In this document: positions 8,218 to 17,300 of the stretch, piece by piece
Position numbering within the stretch: position 1 is the stretch's first letter
How the letters are laid out: each line of letters begins with the position of its first letter
Origin: Lactobacillus colini
GTDB lineage: Bacteria; Bacillota; Bacilli; Lactobacillales; Lactobacillaceae
Assembly: GCF_017874575.1 (NCBI RefSeq)
Contig: NZ_JAGGLU010000010.1
Coordinates: 1 to 64,000, forward strand
Direction of reading: 5' to 3'
Length of the DNA: 64,000 bases
Position numbers and translations under genes: made by a program
Notes under the pieces: model-generated
Databases searched by the model: none
Told to the model about the DNA's origin: nothing
What the model saw: only the letters and a program-made list of their open reading frames with translations

Positions 8218-8235
8218 ATTTTCGGGCAAATTTCA

Positions 8236-8880
8236 TTAAAATTCTTCAAGCTTATTAACTTGCTGACGTATATTGTCTGACCCAAAAATAAAAGATCCAG
8301 CTACTAAGATAGTGGCTCCAACATTTATTACCATTTTTGCTGTTTCTTCATTAATACCGCCATCTACTTCAATTGGAATATTATCATCCAATATTTCTTT
8401 TAACTTTTGGATTTTGACCACAGATTCAGAAATAAACTTTTGTCCACCAAAGCCCGGATAAACACTCATTACTAATACCTGATCTATTTGAGTACTGAAC
8501 TTCTTTACCACGTTAATATCCGTATCTGGGTTCAGAACTAACCCTACCTTGACATTCTTTTCTTTTAAATAATTAATCCAATATTTAAGCTTATTTTCTG
8601 ACATTGATTCATAGTGCAGCTCAATAATATCTGCACCAGACTTAACAAACATTGGTACCAAGTCCTTAGGGTTGTTACTCATTAAATGAACTTCAAGCTT
8701 AATATTTTGAAAATCACGCTTAAAATCACTAACAAGTTGCGGTCCAAATGATAAATTAGGTACAAAATGTCCATCCATAATATCAATATGGAATCTAACT
8801 ATTCCTGCATTAACTGCTTCCTGAATCTGATATCTCAAATTTAGGCTATCTGCATTCAATATTGACGGTGCAATAATCAT
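8236..8880 (-). CDS. rpe: Ribulose-phosphate 3-epimerase
   Basis: This 214-residue TIM-barrel has the family signatures HIDIMDGHFVPN, LEVHLM, VMSVYPGFGGQKF and the second catalytic Asp in EVDGGI. It interconverts ribulose 5-phosphate and xylulose 5-phosphate. It lies downstream of rbsB behind a terminator-like hairpin and is probably reached by read-through from the ribose operon, channelling ribose-derived pentose phosphate into xylulose 5-phosphate. An epimerase for a related ketose phosphate (such as allulose 6-phosphate) cannot be excluded. The IS element inserted right behind its stop codon. Confidence 0.85.
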   Translation of the reverse strand: MIIAPSILNADSLNLRYQIQEAVNAGIVRFHIDIMDGHFVPNLSFGPQLVSDFKRDFQNIKLEVHLMSNNPKDLVPMFVKSGADIIELHYESMSENKLKYWINYLKEKNVKVGLVLNPDTDINVVKKFSTQIDQVLVMSVYPGFGGQKFISESVVKIQKLKEILDDNIPIEVDGGINEETAKMVINVGATILVAGSFIFGSDNIRQQVNKLEEF

Positions 8881-8901
8881 AGTCCCTACCTACCTTAAAA
8901 T

Positions 8902-8933
8902 AAAAAGCTCTCAATATGTACTGAGAGCTTTTT
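8902..8933. terminator. Terminator between rbsB and rpe
   Basis: AAAAAGCTCTCA (8902-8913) pairs perfectly with TGAGAGCTTTTT (8922-8933). In the minus direction it follows rbsB and would reduce rpe transcription relative to the rbs genes. Confidence 0.8.
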
Positions 8934-8964
8934 CAATACTAATAATTTCTTCAACATTTAACTA

Positions 8965-9963
8965 TTACTTGTTGTATACTTGCTTCTTAAATTCAGCAAC
9001 ATTCTTCTTAGTAACAATTTTTACAGCAACTTTGTCATTCTTTGGAACCTTCTTATTTTGGAAGTGGTCGTAAACCATTTGAACTGATTGCTCACCAATC
9101 TTGTTCCATTGTTGACCTACAGTAGCAGTTACTTCACCTTTTTGAATTAAGTTTAAACTTGCTAAAGCTCCATCAAAACCAATAATAGTAATTTTTTTGT
9201 TAGCAGCTTTTACTGCACGAGCAGCACCTACAGCTTCTTCGTCATTTTGAGCAAAAATACCCTTAATGTCCTTATGAGCTTGTAAGATATTCTCAGTAAC
9301 TGTTAAGGCTTTTGCACGATCAAATTGTGCAGTTTGCTTAGTTACAACATTGAGCTTCTTGTCAGCTATACTATCAAATCCCTTACCACGTTCACGGGTT
9401 GCAGATGCTCCTGGAATACCTTGAATTTCTGCTACTTTTGCATTAGCACCCAATTCCTTAATTAACCAATTAGCTGCCATCTTACCACCAGCAACGTTGT
9501 CTGATGCTACTGTTGAAACAACTTTACCTGAGTCAGCACTACGGTCAACACAAACTACTGGGATATTAGCTTCGTTTGCCTTCTTAACTACTGTAGAAAT
9601 AGCTGAAGAGTCACAAGGATTAATAATCAAAGCATCTACCTTTTGGGTAATTAAATCTTCAACATCGTTATTTTGCTTTGACGTATCGTTGTTTGCATCA
9701 TCAATAATTACCTTTGAGCCATTCTTTTTAGCATAATTACTGATAACATTCTTCAAATTTACAAACGCTGGATTAGTTAATGTAGAAAGTGAAACACCAA
9801 TCTTTAAGTCCTTAGGCTCTTTCTTTTCTACTTTTGTTGATGAGCCAGACCCATTACTCAAGCCAGTTGATCCACATCCGGCAAGAACACCGCCAGCAAT
9901 AAGAACAACTGAAGCTACTGCTGCAATCTTAGTAAACTTCTTTGAGAACTTTTTGAAATTCAT
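8965..9963 (-). CDS. rbsB: Ribose ABC transporter, substrate-binding lipoprotein
   Basis: This 332-residue protein has a lipoprotein signal ending in the lipobox LAGC (Cys at about residue 29). The sugar-binding type I domain follows, with KIGVSLSTLTNPAFVNLKN, VDRSADSGKVVSTVASDN and GIFAQNDEEAVGA. It captures extracellular D-ribose and delivers it to RbsC/RbsA. It is the last of the five rbs genes and is preceded by the permease gene. Confidence 0.93.
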   Translation of the reverse strand: MNFKKFSKKFTKIAAVASVVLIAGGVLAGCGSTGLSNGSGSSTKVEKKEPKDLKIGVSLSTLTNPAFVNLKNVISNYAKKNGSKVIIDDANNDTSKQNNDVEDLITQKVDALIINPCDSSAISTVVKKANEANIPVVCVDRSADSGKVVSTVASDNVAGGKMAANWLIKELGANAKVAEIQGIPGASATRERGKGFDSIADKKLNVVTKQTAQFDRAKALTVTENILQAHKDIKGIFAQNDEEAVGAARAVKAANKKITIIGFDGALASLNLIQKGEVTATVGQQWNKIGEQSVQMVYDHFQNKKVPKNDKVAVKIVTKKNVAEFKKQVYNK

Positions 9964-10003
9964 TTTTCTTCTCCTTGAAAATTATATCCACTAACACAGA
10001 ATT

Positions 10004-10960
10004 TTATTCGCTGTCTTTACGAGTTTGAGAGTCGATCATAACAGCGATTAAAATTACAACACCCTTAACGATTTGTTGATAGAAACTATTAATACCCAAT
10101 AAATTCATACCGTTACTTAGTGATGCAATAAGTAATGCACCAACTAAAGTACCGGACATTCTACCTTTACCACCTGCTAAGCTAGCACCACCAATAACAG
10201 TAGAAGCAATCGCATCCATTTCATAGGACATACCAGCATCTGGTTGGGCAGAGCCTAATCTAGAAGTTAAAATAAATCCTGCAAGAGCTGCTAATAAACC
10301 AGAAATAGTATAAATAATAATTAATACCTTTTTAGTCTTAACACCTGCGATAAAGGCTGCTTTTTCATTTCCGCCAAGGGCAAATGTCTTACGCCCAAAG
10401 GCAGTCTTATGAAGTAAGATAAAGCAAATTATAAATGCTACCAAAGTAATTATTACAGGAAATGGTATACCGAATAAATAACCTTGTCCGATAAATTGGA
10501 AGAAGAAGCTAGTGTTCATTTTACCGCCAGTTACAGGGTTACCACCGGTAAACACATAAGTTGCACCTCTCCAAATGGTCATTGTGGCTAAAGTAGCAAT
10601 AAATGGTGTCACTTTACCCCAAGTAATAAATAAACCATTAACTGCTCCCAATACTGCACCTAAAGCAAGCCCAATCAATCCTGCTAGCCATGCTGGAGTT
10701 CCTCCTAGAATAAGCGTAGCAATTATTGCACCTGTGAAAGCTAAAATTGATCCAACAGATAAGTCAATTCCGGCAGTTAAAATGACAAACGTCATACCAA
10801 AGGCAATTAATGCATTTACTGAGGCTTGTCTAAGCAAGTTCAGTAAGTTATTTGGTGCAATAAATTGCGGATTCATAATTGTGATGCCTATTACAAGAAT
10901 AATTAAGGCAATTAATGCCATATATTTAGAAAAATCAAATTTCTTTTTAGTCTTATCCAT
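10004..10960 (-). CDS. rbsC: Ribose ABC transporter permease
   Basis: This 318-residue membrane protein has eight to ten hydrophobic helices. It carries the RbsC/AraH-type signature GIDLSVGSILAFTGA near the N-terminus and SVIGGASLAGGKG-like residues (STVIGGASLAGGKGRMSG) before the last helices. It forms the channel of the ribose importer. Its ATG lies immediately after the rbsA stop codon (1 nt gap). Confidence 0.93.
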   Translation of the reverse strand: MDKTKKKFDFSKYMALIALIILVIGITIMNPQFIAPNNLLNLLRQASVNALIAFGMTFVILTAGIDLSVGSILAFTGAIIATLILGGTPAWLAGLIGLALGAVLGAVNGLFITWGKVTPFIATLATMTIWRGATYVFTGGNPVTGGKMNTSFFFQFIGQGYLFGIPFPVIITLVAFIICFILLHKTAFGRKTFALGGNEKAAFIAGVKTKKVLIIIYTISGLLAALAGFILTSRLGSAQPDAGMSYEMDAIASTVIGGASLAGGKGRMSGTLVGALLIASLSNGMNLLGINSFYQQIVKGVVILIAVMIDSQTRKDSE

Positions 10961-10961
10961 C

Positions 10962-12440
10962 TTATTTACCCCCAGTAGCCAATTTCATTACTTGTTCCTG
11001 AGTTGCTCCCTTAGCATCAATAATTCCCATTTGTTTGCCTTCATATAATACTTCGATCCTATCGCTCATGCTTAATACTTCAGGCAAGTCACTGGAAATC
11101 ATAATAATTGCAACATGACGAGCAGTTAATTGATTCATTAGCTCATAGATTTCTTTCTTGGCACCTACGTCAACACCTCTTGTAGGTTCATCAAGGATTA
11201 AAATCCTTGATCCACTTCCGACCCACTTAGCTAGAACTACTTTTTGTTGGTTACCTCCTGATAAGCTACTTGCTGACACCTTAGCACTTTGTGCTTTGAC
11301 GGTTAATCTTTTCATTAACATATTGACCATTTCATCTTCGCTCTTTTGATCAATTAATAATCTTTTTCTAAAACCGTCAATACTTGGTAAGGCAATATTA
11401 TCTTCAAGAGACTGATCAAGCACTAGTCCTTCTGACTTTCTATCTTCAGTCAAAAAGCCAATTCCATGTTTTATAGCATCATTAGGATCCTTAAATTTTA
11501 TTTCTTTGCCATGAAGATATATCTTACCTGATTTTAATTTATCAATTCCGAACAAAGCACGCATAGTCTCTGTGCGTCCTGCTCCCATCAAGCCAGAAAA
11601 GCCTAAAATCTCACCTTCATGAACTTCAAAGCTAATATCAGTAAATTTATTACCAGATAACTTTTCTGCTTTCAGTGCAACTGGTCCCAAATCTGGATTT
11701 CTCTTTGGATAATAATCACCTATATCTCGCCCAACCATGTCATGAACAATTTGTTCTTCTTTAACATCTTGAGTTCTATAAGTATTTACGGAAATACCAT
11801 CCCTCATCACTGTTACTCGATCACAAATTTTCCATAATTCTTCCATTCGGTGTGAGATATAAATGAAACCAACGCCTTTTTTCTTTAAATCACGAATTGT
11901 CTTAAACAAAATATTAGTTTCATTTTCTGTTAAAGCCGCAGTTGGTTCATCCATGATAATAAATTTAGCATCTGTCATTAATGATTTGGCAATTTCGACC
12001 ATCTGCTGTTCACCCACAGACAAGTCAGCTATTTTATTATCAACATTTATGTGTGAGCCTAATTGATCTAGATAGCTTTTAGCCTGTTTTTTCATTTTCC
12101 TCTGATTCATCAAGCCAATTTTATTTTTTATTTCTTTATTCAAGAACATATTGTCTATGACACTCATTTGAGGAAAGTTATTCATTTCCTGATGGATAAA
12201 GCTAATACCATGGTGTTCTGCATCTAACGCACTAGCATATGTAGTCTCTTGACCGTCAACTTTGATAGATCCTGCATCTTTCTTTAATAAACCAGTTAGA
12301 ATATTCATCAAAGTTGATTTACCAGCACCATTTTCACCCATTAACGCATGAACTTCACCTGATTCAACATCGAAATTAACACCTTGAAGTACTTTATTTG
12401 TTCCGAATGCTTTTTCGATGCCAGTCATTTCAATTTTCAT
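10962..12440 (-). CDS. rbsA: Ribose ABC transporter, double ATP-binding subunit
   Basis: This 492-residue protein starts at the ATG at 12440, which follows AGGAGGTGG; a GTG at 12452 lies inside that ribosome site and is rejected. It contains two ABC domains. The first has Walker A GENGAGKST, signature LSVGEQQ and Walker B IIMDEPTAAL. The second has a degenerate Walker A (GLMGAGRTE), signature LSGGNQQ and LILDEPTRGVD, as is normal for RbsA/XylG. It energises D-ribose import. Confidence 0.95.
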   Translation of the reverse strand: MKIEMTGIEKAFGTNKVLQGVNFDVESGEVHALMGENGAGKSTLMNILTGLLKKDAGSIKVDGQETTYASALDAEHHGISFIHQEMNNFPQMSVIDNMFLNKEIKNKIGLMNQRKMKKQAKSYLDQLGSHINVDNKIADLSVGEQQMVEIAKSLMTDAKFIIMDEPTAALTENETNILFKTIRDLKKKGVGFIYISHRMEELWKICDRVTVMRDGISVNTYRTQDVKEEQIVHDMVGRDIGDYYPKRNPDLGPVALKAEKLSGNKFTDISFEVHEGEILGFSGLMGAGRTETMRALFGIDKLKSGKIYLHGKEIKFKDPNDAIKHGIGFLTEDRKSEGLVLDQSLEDNIALPSIDGFRKRLLIDQKSEDEMVNMLMKRLTVKAQSAKVSASSLSGGNQQKVVLAKWVGSGSRILILDEPTRGVDVGAKKEIYELMNQLTARHVAIIMISSDLPEVLSMSDRIEVLYEGKQMGIIDAKGATQEQVMKLATGGK

Positions 12441-12455
12441 ACAGAAGTCCACCTC

Positions 12456-12851
12456 CTAAAAAATCACGCCACTTTCAAGAATAACGTTTGAATATGGTGT
12501 TTCTTCCCCGGTGCGAATAAAGGCTTTGGAATCAGACAATTTTTTCTTTAATTCTGAATGAGGAATAAATTTTATTTCAACATTAGGTAAAGTTTCTTGA
12601 ATAGCCTTTAATTGATCAGGATTTTCTATTTTTATTTCTTCAGCTATATAAACCTTCTGTACCTCTAATTCTTCTAGAACTTCTTTTAGCACATCTATAA
12701 AACTAGGTAATCCTGCACGCACAGCTAAATCAATCTTTTCTGTGCCTTTTGGGACTGGGGTTCCCGCATCCCCAATACCTAACAAATCCATGTGTCCCAT
12801 ATCTGCTACAACTCTAGATATATCAGAATTTAAGATTCCTCTTTTTTTCAT
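12456..12851 (-). CDS. rbsD: D-ribose pyranase
   Basis: From the ATG at 12851 this is a 131-residue protein that begins in the canonical way ([20 protein letters not shown]). A GTG nine nucleotides upstream overlaps the rbsK stop codon and is less likely. The conserved His in DMGH and the C-terminal [17 protein letters not shown] match RbsD. It converts beta-D-ribopyranose to the furanose form used by ribokinase, and is coupled to rbsK. Confidence 0.95.
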   Translation of the reverse strand: MKKRGILNSDISRVVADMGHMDLLGIGDAGTPVPKGTEKIDLAVRAGLPSFIDVLKEVLEELEVQKVYIAEEIKIENPDQLKAIQETLPNVEIKFIPHSELKKKLSDSKAFIRTGEETPYSNVILESGVIF

Positions 12852-12856
12852 AAAAG

Positions 12857-13780
12857 TCACTCTTTCTTGTATGTTTCATAAATTTGCTTTCTTGTAGGTA
12901 TCGACGGAATCGCTCCCATATTTTGAACTGTAATTGATGAAGCCATTTGCCCATACTTAATCGCGTTTTCTATATTTGATAAATCTGGCTTTAATTCAGA
13001 AGCCATCGCTCCAATAAAGGTATCACCAGCAGCAGTAGTATCTTTAGCATTCACCTTAAATGCTGGGATCATCTTGTTCTCAGTTGGAGAAGATAAGAAT
13101 ACGCCTTTGGATCCTAATGTTATTAAAGTAATAGCTACGCCCTTATCTCTAAAGTACTTTCCTGTTTTCACCATACTTTCTTCATCATCAATATGAATAC
13201 CTGTAATTAATTCACTCTCAGTTTCATTGGGAGCAATTATATCCGTGATATGTAATAAATTTTCATCAATTCTATCTGCTGGGGCAGGATTCAAAATTGT
13301 TACTGTGTTAAATTTTTTAGCTAATGTAAAGCTTTCTAAAAGGTCTTCCTTCTTAGTTTCAAATTGACCGATAATAAAATCAGTATTGTTTAAACTTAAT
13401 TGCAAATTATTAATTTGCTGATTAGTAATCTCCTGATTAGCACCAGGATAAACTAGGATGCTATTTTGTCCTTCTTTTGTTAATAAAATTGTGGCATTGC
13501 CTGTTTTAGATTCATCTACAGTAGTTATATGCTCTACTTCTATGCCTTCCTTTTCTAAAACAGATAGCATAAATTTTCCTTCTGCATCATCTCCAACAGC
13601 ACCTACAAAAGATACTTCTGCGCCACTTCTTTTAGATGCTACAGCTTGATTAGCTCCTTTCCCTCCTGCAGCTTGAGTAATATCTGTTACCTTCAACGTC
13701 TCTCCTGGTTGGGGAATTCTTTCGATATGCAATGTCTTATCTACATTAATACTTCCAACAACAATTATTTTATTTGTCAT
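12857..13780 (-). CDS. rbsK: Ribokinase
   Basis: This 307-residue PfkB-family kinase has the N-terminal [36 protein letters not shown], and the anion-hole/catalytic-base segment [13 protein letters not shown] with its Asp. It phosphorylates D-ribose to ribose 5-phosphate. It is the first gene of rbsKDACB, with AAGGAG before the ATG and a clear promoter and cre box upstream. No ribose repressor gene (rbsR) is adjacent. Confidence 0.95.
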   Translation of the reverse strand: MTNKIIVVGSINVDKTLHIERIPQPGETLKVTDITQAAGGKGANQAVASKRSGAEVSFVGAVGDDAEGKFMLSVLEKEGIEVEHITTVDESKTGNATILLTKEGQNSILVYPGANQEITNQQINNLQLSLNNTDFIIGQFETKKEDLLESFTLAKKFNTVTILNPAPADRIDENLLHITDIIAPNETESELITGIHIDDEESMVKTGKYFRDKGVAITLITLGSKGVFLSSPTENKMIPAFKVNAKDTTAAGDTFIGAMASELKPDLSNIENAIKYGQMASSITVQNMGAIPSIPTRKQIYETYKKE

Positions 13781-13826
13781 TGTATTTCTCCTTCCAAAAA
13801 ATTGGACCGGTCTTATTTACAAATTA

Positions 13827-13856
13827 ATTATACCCACTTTTTGAATACGCTTTCAA
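13827..13856 (-). promoter_or_regulatory. rbs promoter with overlapping cre box
   Basis: On the minus strand TTGAAA (13851-13856) and TATAAT (13827-13832) are 18 nt apart. A cre-like box, TGAAAGCGTATTCA (13842-13855), matches 13 of 14 positions of TGWAARCGYTWNCW and overlaps the -35. CcpA repression of ribose use is therefore expected. A small palindrome, GACCGGTC (13805-13812), downstream of the -10 could be a second operator. Confidence 0.75.
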
Positions 13857-13926
13857 TAGTATTATTAAAATAATTTTGTTTTAACTAATTAATGTCCATA
13901 TACAGTATTTACTTAATAAATAAAAT

Positions 13927-13970
13927 AACGTAAAAAGAACCGAATTATACGATTCGGTTCTTTTTACGTT
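13927..13970. terminator. Perfect 19-bp bidirectional terminator
   Basis: A 19-nt arm starting AACGTAAAAAG (13927-13945) is repeated exactly in inverted orientation at 13952-13970 around a 6-nt loop. It ends the minus-strand PTS operon and insulates the rbs promoter. Confidence 0.85.
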
Positions 13971-13991
13971 ACTCACTATTGATACCTTTTC

Positions 13992-16202
13992 TCAGCTTTT
14001 TATTGCAGCAGAAGCTTCATCTAATTCTTGATCTACTGTTGCTAATATCAATTGATCACCAAATTCTATATTGTCACCCTCTTTTTTCTCTAAAATAATA
14101 TTATCAAAATTAGTATAATTAGTAACAACTACTGGAACAATTGTGTCATAACCAGCTTTTTGAATTTCTTCAATGTCGAAGTTTTCTAGTAATTGTCCTT
14201 GTTTAATTTCATCACCGTTCTTAACAAATGATTCAAAATATTTTCCCTTTAAATTAACAGTATCTATACCTACATGAATTAATAATTCAACACCACTATT
14301 AGATCTTAAGCCAATAGCATGTTTAGTAGAAAATACTGACACGACCTTCCCATCAAAAGGAGCTGTAATTTTTCCAATTTTTGGATTAATCGCAAGCCCT
14401 TGACCAATAGTTTCAGATGAGAATACAGCATCATTAACATGTTTTAGATCTACTATGCTACCTTGTAGTGGCGAACTAACTAAACTATCTTTAAATTCTG
14501 CGGTCTTAACTCCTTCATTATTTTTAGGATTATCAACAACTGAATCACCCCAAATTAAAGTTAAAATTAATGCTATTACGAATGCTATAATCAACGATAA
14601 ACTAAAGCCAATAAAATTCGTATTAGCACCATACTTAGGGTCCAAAAACATCGGAATACCAAAAATACCGCCTGATGCAAATCCCCCAAACATTTTTGCA
14701 CTCGACATTGCAGCAACTGCACCACCGAATGCTGAACCGATAGATGCAAATATAAATGATTTTTTATGTGGAAGTGTTACGCCATAAATTATTGGCTCTG
14801 TAATTCCTAAAAAGCCAGAAATAACTGCTGGCCAGCCAACTTCTTTAAATTTAGTAGACTTTGCCTTTAAAGTCATGGCTAAGGCAGCACCAACTTGACC
14901 GAATACTGTACAATATAACATTGCATTAATTGGATCGAATCCCTTAGTAGCAATGTTATTCAAAAATATAGGTATAAATGCCCAATGTAAGCCCAAAAGA
15001 ACTACAGCTTGCCATATGCCAGCTAAAATAAATCCTGCTACAATTCGTGCATGTTCATAAACCCAAAGTACGATATTTGCTAAGCCTTGACTTAAATATG
15101 AAGTTATTGGTCCAACTATTAAAAAAGATAGTGGCACAACAACTACTAAAGTAATTAATGGTGAAAAAATACTCTTTAATGAATCTGGTAGAACCTTATT
15201 TAACCATTTATAAATGATCGAAGCTAGCCATACTGCCACAATTGCTGGAATGAGCGTTTGAGTATAATTCATTAAAATAACAGGAATATTTAAAAAACTT
15301 ATACTCTGCTTTGCTTGATATGCTTGGACTAGTGTAGGATAGCAAAGTGCTGCTCCAATAATTGCTCCTAAGTATTCATTGATTTTAAATGCTTTAGCAC
15401 TTGAGAAACCTACCATTATAGGTAAAAAGTAAAATAAGGCATCTCCAGCTGCATTCAAAATCATATAAGTTCCACTTTTTTGGCTTACAAGATTTAAAAC
15501 TGTTAATAAAACCAAAAATCCTTTTAGTACACCAGCTGCTGCCAATGTTCCCAAAAATGGGGTAAATATTCTAGTTATTAGCTTAATAAATTTATTAAAC
15601 ACATTTTTGTCAGTTTCATCATTCGTATCTTCAGAAGTATTGCCCGACGCCAACCCCAATAATGGCATTACTTCATCATAAACATCAGCAACATTACTGC
15701 CTATAATAACTTGGTATTGACCACCTGCATGGGCGACTCCCATGACTCCTTTTAATTGCTTAATCTCACTATCATTAGCTTTACTTTCATCTTTTAATTT
15801 AAAACGCAGACGCGTCACACAGTGGACTAAGCTATTTACGTTTTCTTTTCCACCAACTAGCTTAACTATTTCTTGAGCTAGCTGCTTATCTTTGTTACTT
15901 GACTTAGACATTTTTATTTCTCCTCTTTTAGCTCGAGAATAATCCTTATTAGCATTAATTATCTTAGTAACTGCTTCAGTATATTTATCAACATCATTAC
16001 CTATTAAAATTTGCAATTCATCGTGTTCAAAAGTTACTTCTAAAACTTGAGGTATCTTTTTTAGCTCATGTTCATTTAACAAATCTTTTTCTTTTAAATG
16101 AATTCTTATTCTAGCTATACAGTGATAAACTTCAGAAATATTATTTTTACCACCAACACTATGAACTATTTTGTTTCCTATTTTTTTATATTCACTACTC
16201 AT
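13992..16202 (-). CDS. PTS beta-glucoside-type EIIBCA with a second, N-terminal EIIB domain
   Basis: This 736-residue protein has two EIIB modules in tandem. The first has Cys28 in VYHCIARIRIHLK and the second Cys128 in LVHCVTRLRFKLK. The EIIC membrane domain follows (about residues 200-560, GITEPIIYGVTLP). EIIA is C-terminal (LLIHVGIDTVNLKG with the active His). An in-frame ATG at 15911 (Met98) is preceded by a strong AGAGGAG site and would give a normal 639-residue EIIBCA, so two products are possible. The permease imports and phosphorylates a glucoside. It follows its antiterminator by 15 nt and shares RAT-type control with the apiosidase-like gene at 17301, so an apiosyl-glucoside is a plausible substrate. 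Confidence 0.85.
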   Translation of the reverse strand: MSSEYKKIGNKIVHSVGGKNNISEVYHCIARIRIHLKEKDLLNEHELKKIPQVLEVTFEHDELQILIGNDVDKYTEAVTKIINANKDYSRAKRGEIKMSKSSNKDKQLAQEIVKLVGGKENVNSLVHCVTRLRFKLKDESKANDSEIKQLKGVMGVAHAGGQYQVIIGSNVADVYDEVMPLLGLASGNTSEDTNDETDKNVFNKFIKLITRIFTPFLGTLAAAGVLKGFLVLLTVLNLVSQKSGTYMILNAAGDALFYFLPIMVGFSSAKAFKINEYLGAIIGAALCYPTLVQAYQAKQSISFLNIPVILMNYTQTLIPAIVAVWLASIIYKWLNKVLPDSLKSIFSPLITLVVVVPLSFLIVGPITSYLSQGLANIVLWVYEHARIVAGFILAGIWQAVVLLGLHWAFIPIFLNNIATKGFDPINAMLYCTVFGQVGAALAMTLKAKSTKFKEVGWPAVISGFLGITEPIIYGVTLPHKKSFIFASIGSAFGGAVAAMSSAKMFGGFASGGIFGIPMFLDPKYGANTNFIGFSLSLIIAFVIALILTLIWGDSVVDNPKNNEGVKTAEFKDSLVSSPLQGSIVDLKHVNDAVFSSETIGQGLAINPKIGKITAPFDGKVVSVFSTKHAIGLRSNSGVELLIHVGIDTVNLKGKYFESFVKNGDEIKQGQLLENFDIEEIQKAGYDTIVPVVVTNYTNFDNIILEKKEGDNIEFGDQLILATVDQELDEASAAIKS

Positions 16203-16217
16203 AACCCCTAAACCTCA

Positions 16218-17060
16218 TTAATCCTCTGAAATATTTAAACGATGGATATGAATAGTGAGATACATTATTTCATCATCAGAAACTTGATAGTCAAACTCAT
16301 TTAAAACTATTCCCGAAATTCTTTGAGCAATAACGTATTCTTTGTGATAATTATGAATTACCATATTGAATAGCTCTTTATCATCCATAGTTTGATTTCT
16401 CACGGTACGGTTCTTTATTCCTTGAATAAAGAACTTCAAATGAGTGATTGCACGGTAATATGTAACAGATTTAATATCGATTTTTTTATTGAGCATTTCT
16501 TCGATAATTTTTATAAACTTGTTAATTAATTCAATTGTTCCTTCGGTATTCTCTAAAGACTCTCCTTCTTGTGCTGTAATAATATGCATTGCAATATTTG
16601 CTGCTTCATCATCGCTAAAAGTTAATCCTGTCTTTTTTGATAAGTATGCTATTGATCGTTTACCTAATTGAAATTCATCCGGATATGTTTGCATCGTTTC
16701 AATTGTTAAACGATTTTGTATTATCATTCCCTTACTTACTCTTTCAACTGCGAATTGTAAGTGATCTGGCAATGAAAAATAAATATCATCACTTAACTTC
16801 TTTCCAGAACTAGCCTCTGCTTCTGAAATAATTTTGTCGGATAATTCAATGTACCATGGATCTATTTGTAACAGCGTTTGGCTAATTGAATTAGTTGCAC
16901 TTTCATCTTGAGGATAAAAAACTTTCTCTATCTTTTTATCTTCGATTAAATCTCCTGGTTTTCCTTGAAAGGCAATCCCACTTCCAAGAGCTACTAAAGT
17001 TTGTTGGTTATCATCAAGAGCAATAACAGCATTATTATTTAGTACTCTTTTTATAATCAT
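16218..17060 (-). CDS. BglG/LicT-family transcription antiterminator
   Basis: This 280-residue protein has an N-terminal RNA-binding CAT domain (MIIKRVLNNNAVIALDD, GSGIAFQGKPGD) and two PRD modules with the conserved His residues (e.g. DHLQFAVERV, ANIAMHI, MVIHNYHKEY, MYLTIHIHRL). When its PTS is active it binds RAT sequences and prevents termination. A RAT/terminator leader directly precedes its own gene, and a second RAT-like leader precedes the gene at 17301. Its operon partner is the EIIBCA gene. Confidence 0.93.
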   Translation of the reverse strand: MIIKRVLNNNAVIALDDNQQTLVALGSGIAFQGKPGDLIEDKKIEKVFYPQDESATNSISQTLLQIDPWYIELSDKIISEAEASSGKKLSDDIYFSLPDHLQFAVERVSKGMIIQNRLTIETMQTYPDEFQLGKRSIAYLSKKTGLTFSDDEAANIAMHIITAQEGESLENTEGTIELINKFIKIIEEMLNKKIDIKSVTYYRAITHLKFFIQGIKNRTVRNQTMDDKELFNMVIHNYHKEYVIAQRISGIVLNEFDYQVSDDEIMYLTIHIHRLNISED

Positions 17061-17078
17061 TATTTATGTCCTCCAAAT

Positions 17079-17150
17079 AAAAAAGGCAAGACACACAACA
17101 CCCTTAAAAGGGATGATTATTGTGGTCTTGCCAACTGAATGTAACAATCC
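17079..17150 (-). promoter_or_regulatory. RAT site overlapping a terminator (antitermination leader 1)
   Basis: On the minus strand GGATTGTTACATTCAGTTGG followed by CAAGACC (17124-17150) closely matches the ribonucleic antiterminator consensus. Its 3' part, GGCAAGAC, pairs with GTCTTGCC (17085-17092), which is followed by TTTTTT. The two structures are mutually exclusive, as in licT/bglG systems. Confidence 0.85.
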
Positions 17151-17169
17151 GATTTCTTATTTCATGTAA

Positions 17170-17198
17170 ATTATACCTTCTAATGAAATCGGTTACAA
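17170..17198 (-). promoter_or_regulatory. Promoter of the antiterminator-PTS operon
   Basis: Minus-strand TTGTAA (17193-17198) and TATAAT (17170-17175) are 17 nt apart. The start point would lie just ahead of the RAT. CCGATTTC and GAAATCGG flank the -10 as an inverted repeat, which may be an extra operator. Confidence 0.7.
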
Positions 17199-17300
17199 TA
17201 GTTACTAAAACATTATCTCTTATTTTAGCTTATTCTAGTAATAAAAAATTAGAGTCACTTCTGATATTGCTGCTAACATACTATCTAAAAGTTAAATCTC

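Larger units (their letters stand above)
6120..8230. mobile_element. IS200/IS605-family insertion sequence (IS605-like, divergent tnpB/tnpA)
   Basis: A single-strand transposon of IS605 layout: tnpB on the minus strand and tnpA on the plus strand diverge from 7667-7737. Hairpins of identical geometry, each a 9-bp stem beginning CCAG with a 2-nt AA loop, sit at the two ends (6132-6151 and 8198-8217). As expected for this family there are no terminal inverted repeats or target duplication. Exact ends are uncertain; a TTAA-containing site at the rpe stop codon (8236) could be the target. Both genes keep their catalytic residues, so the element may be active. Confidence 0.8.

Noticed and set aside
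10575-11048. 157-codon open frame on the plus strand
   Set aside because: It is antisense to rbsC and the rbsA 3' end, is rich in repetitive Ala/Pro/Ile composition typical of a shadow frame, and has no ribosome site.
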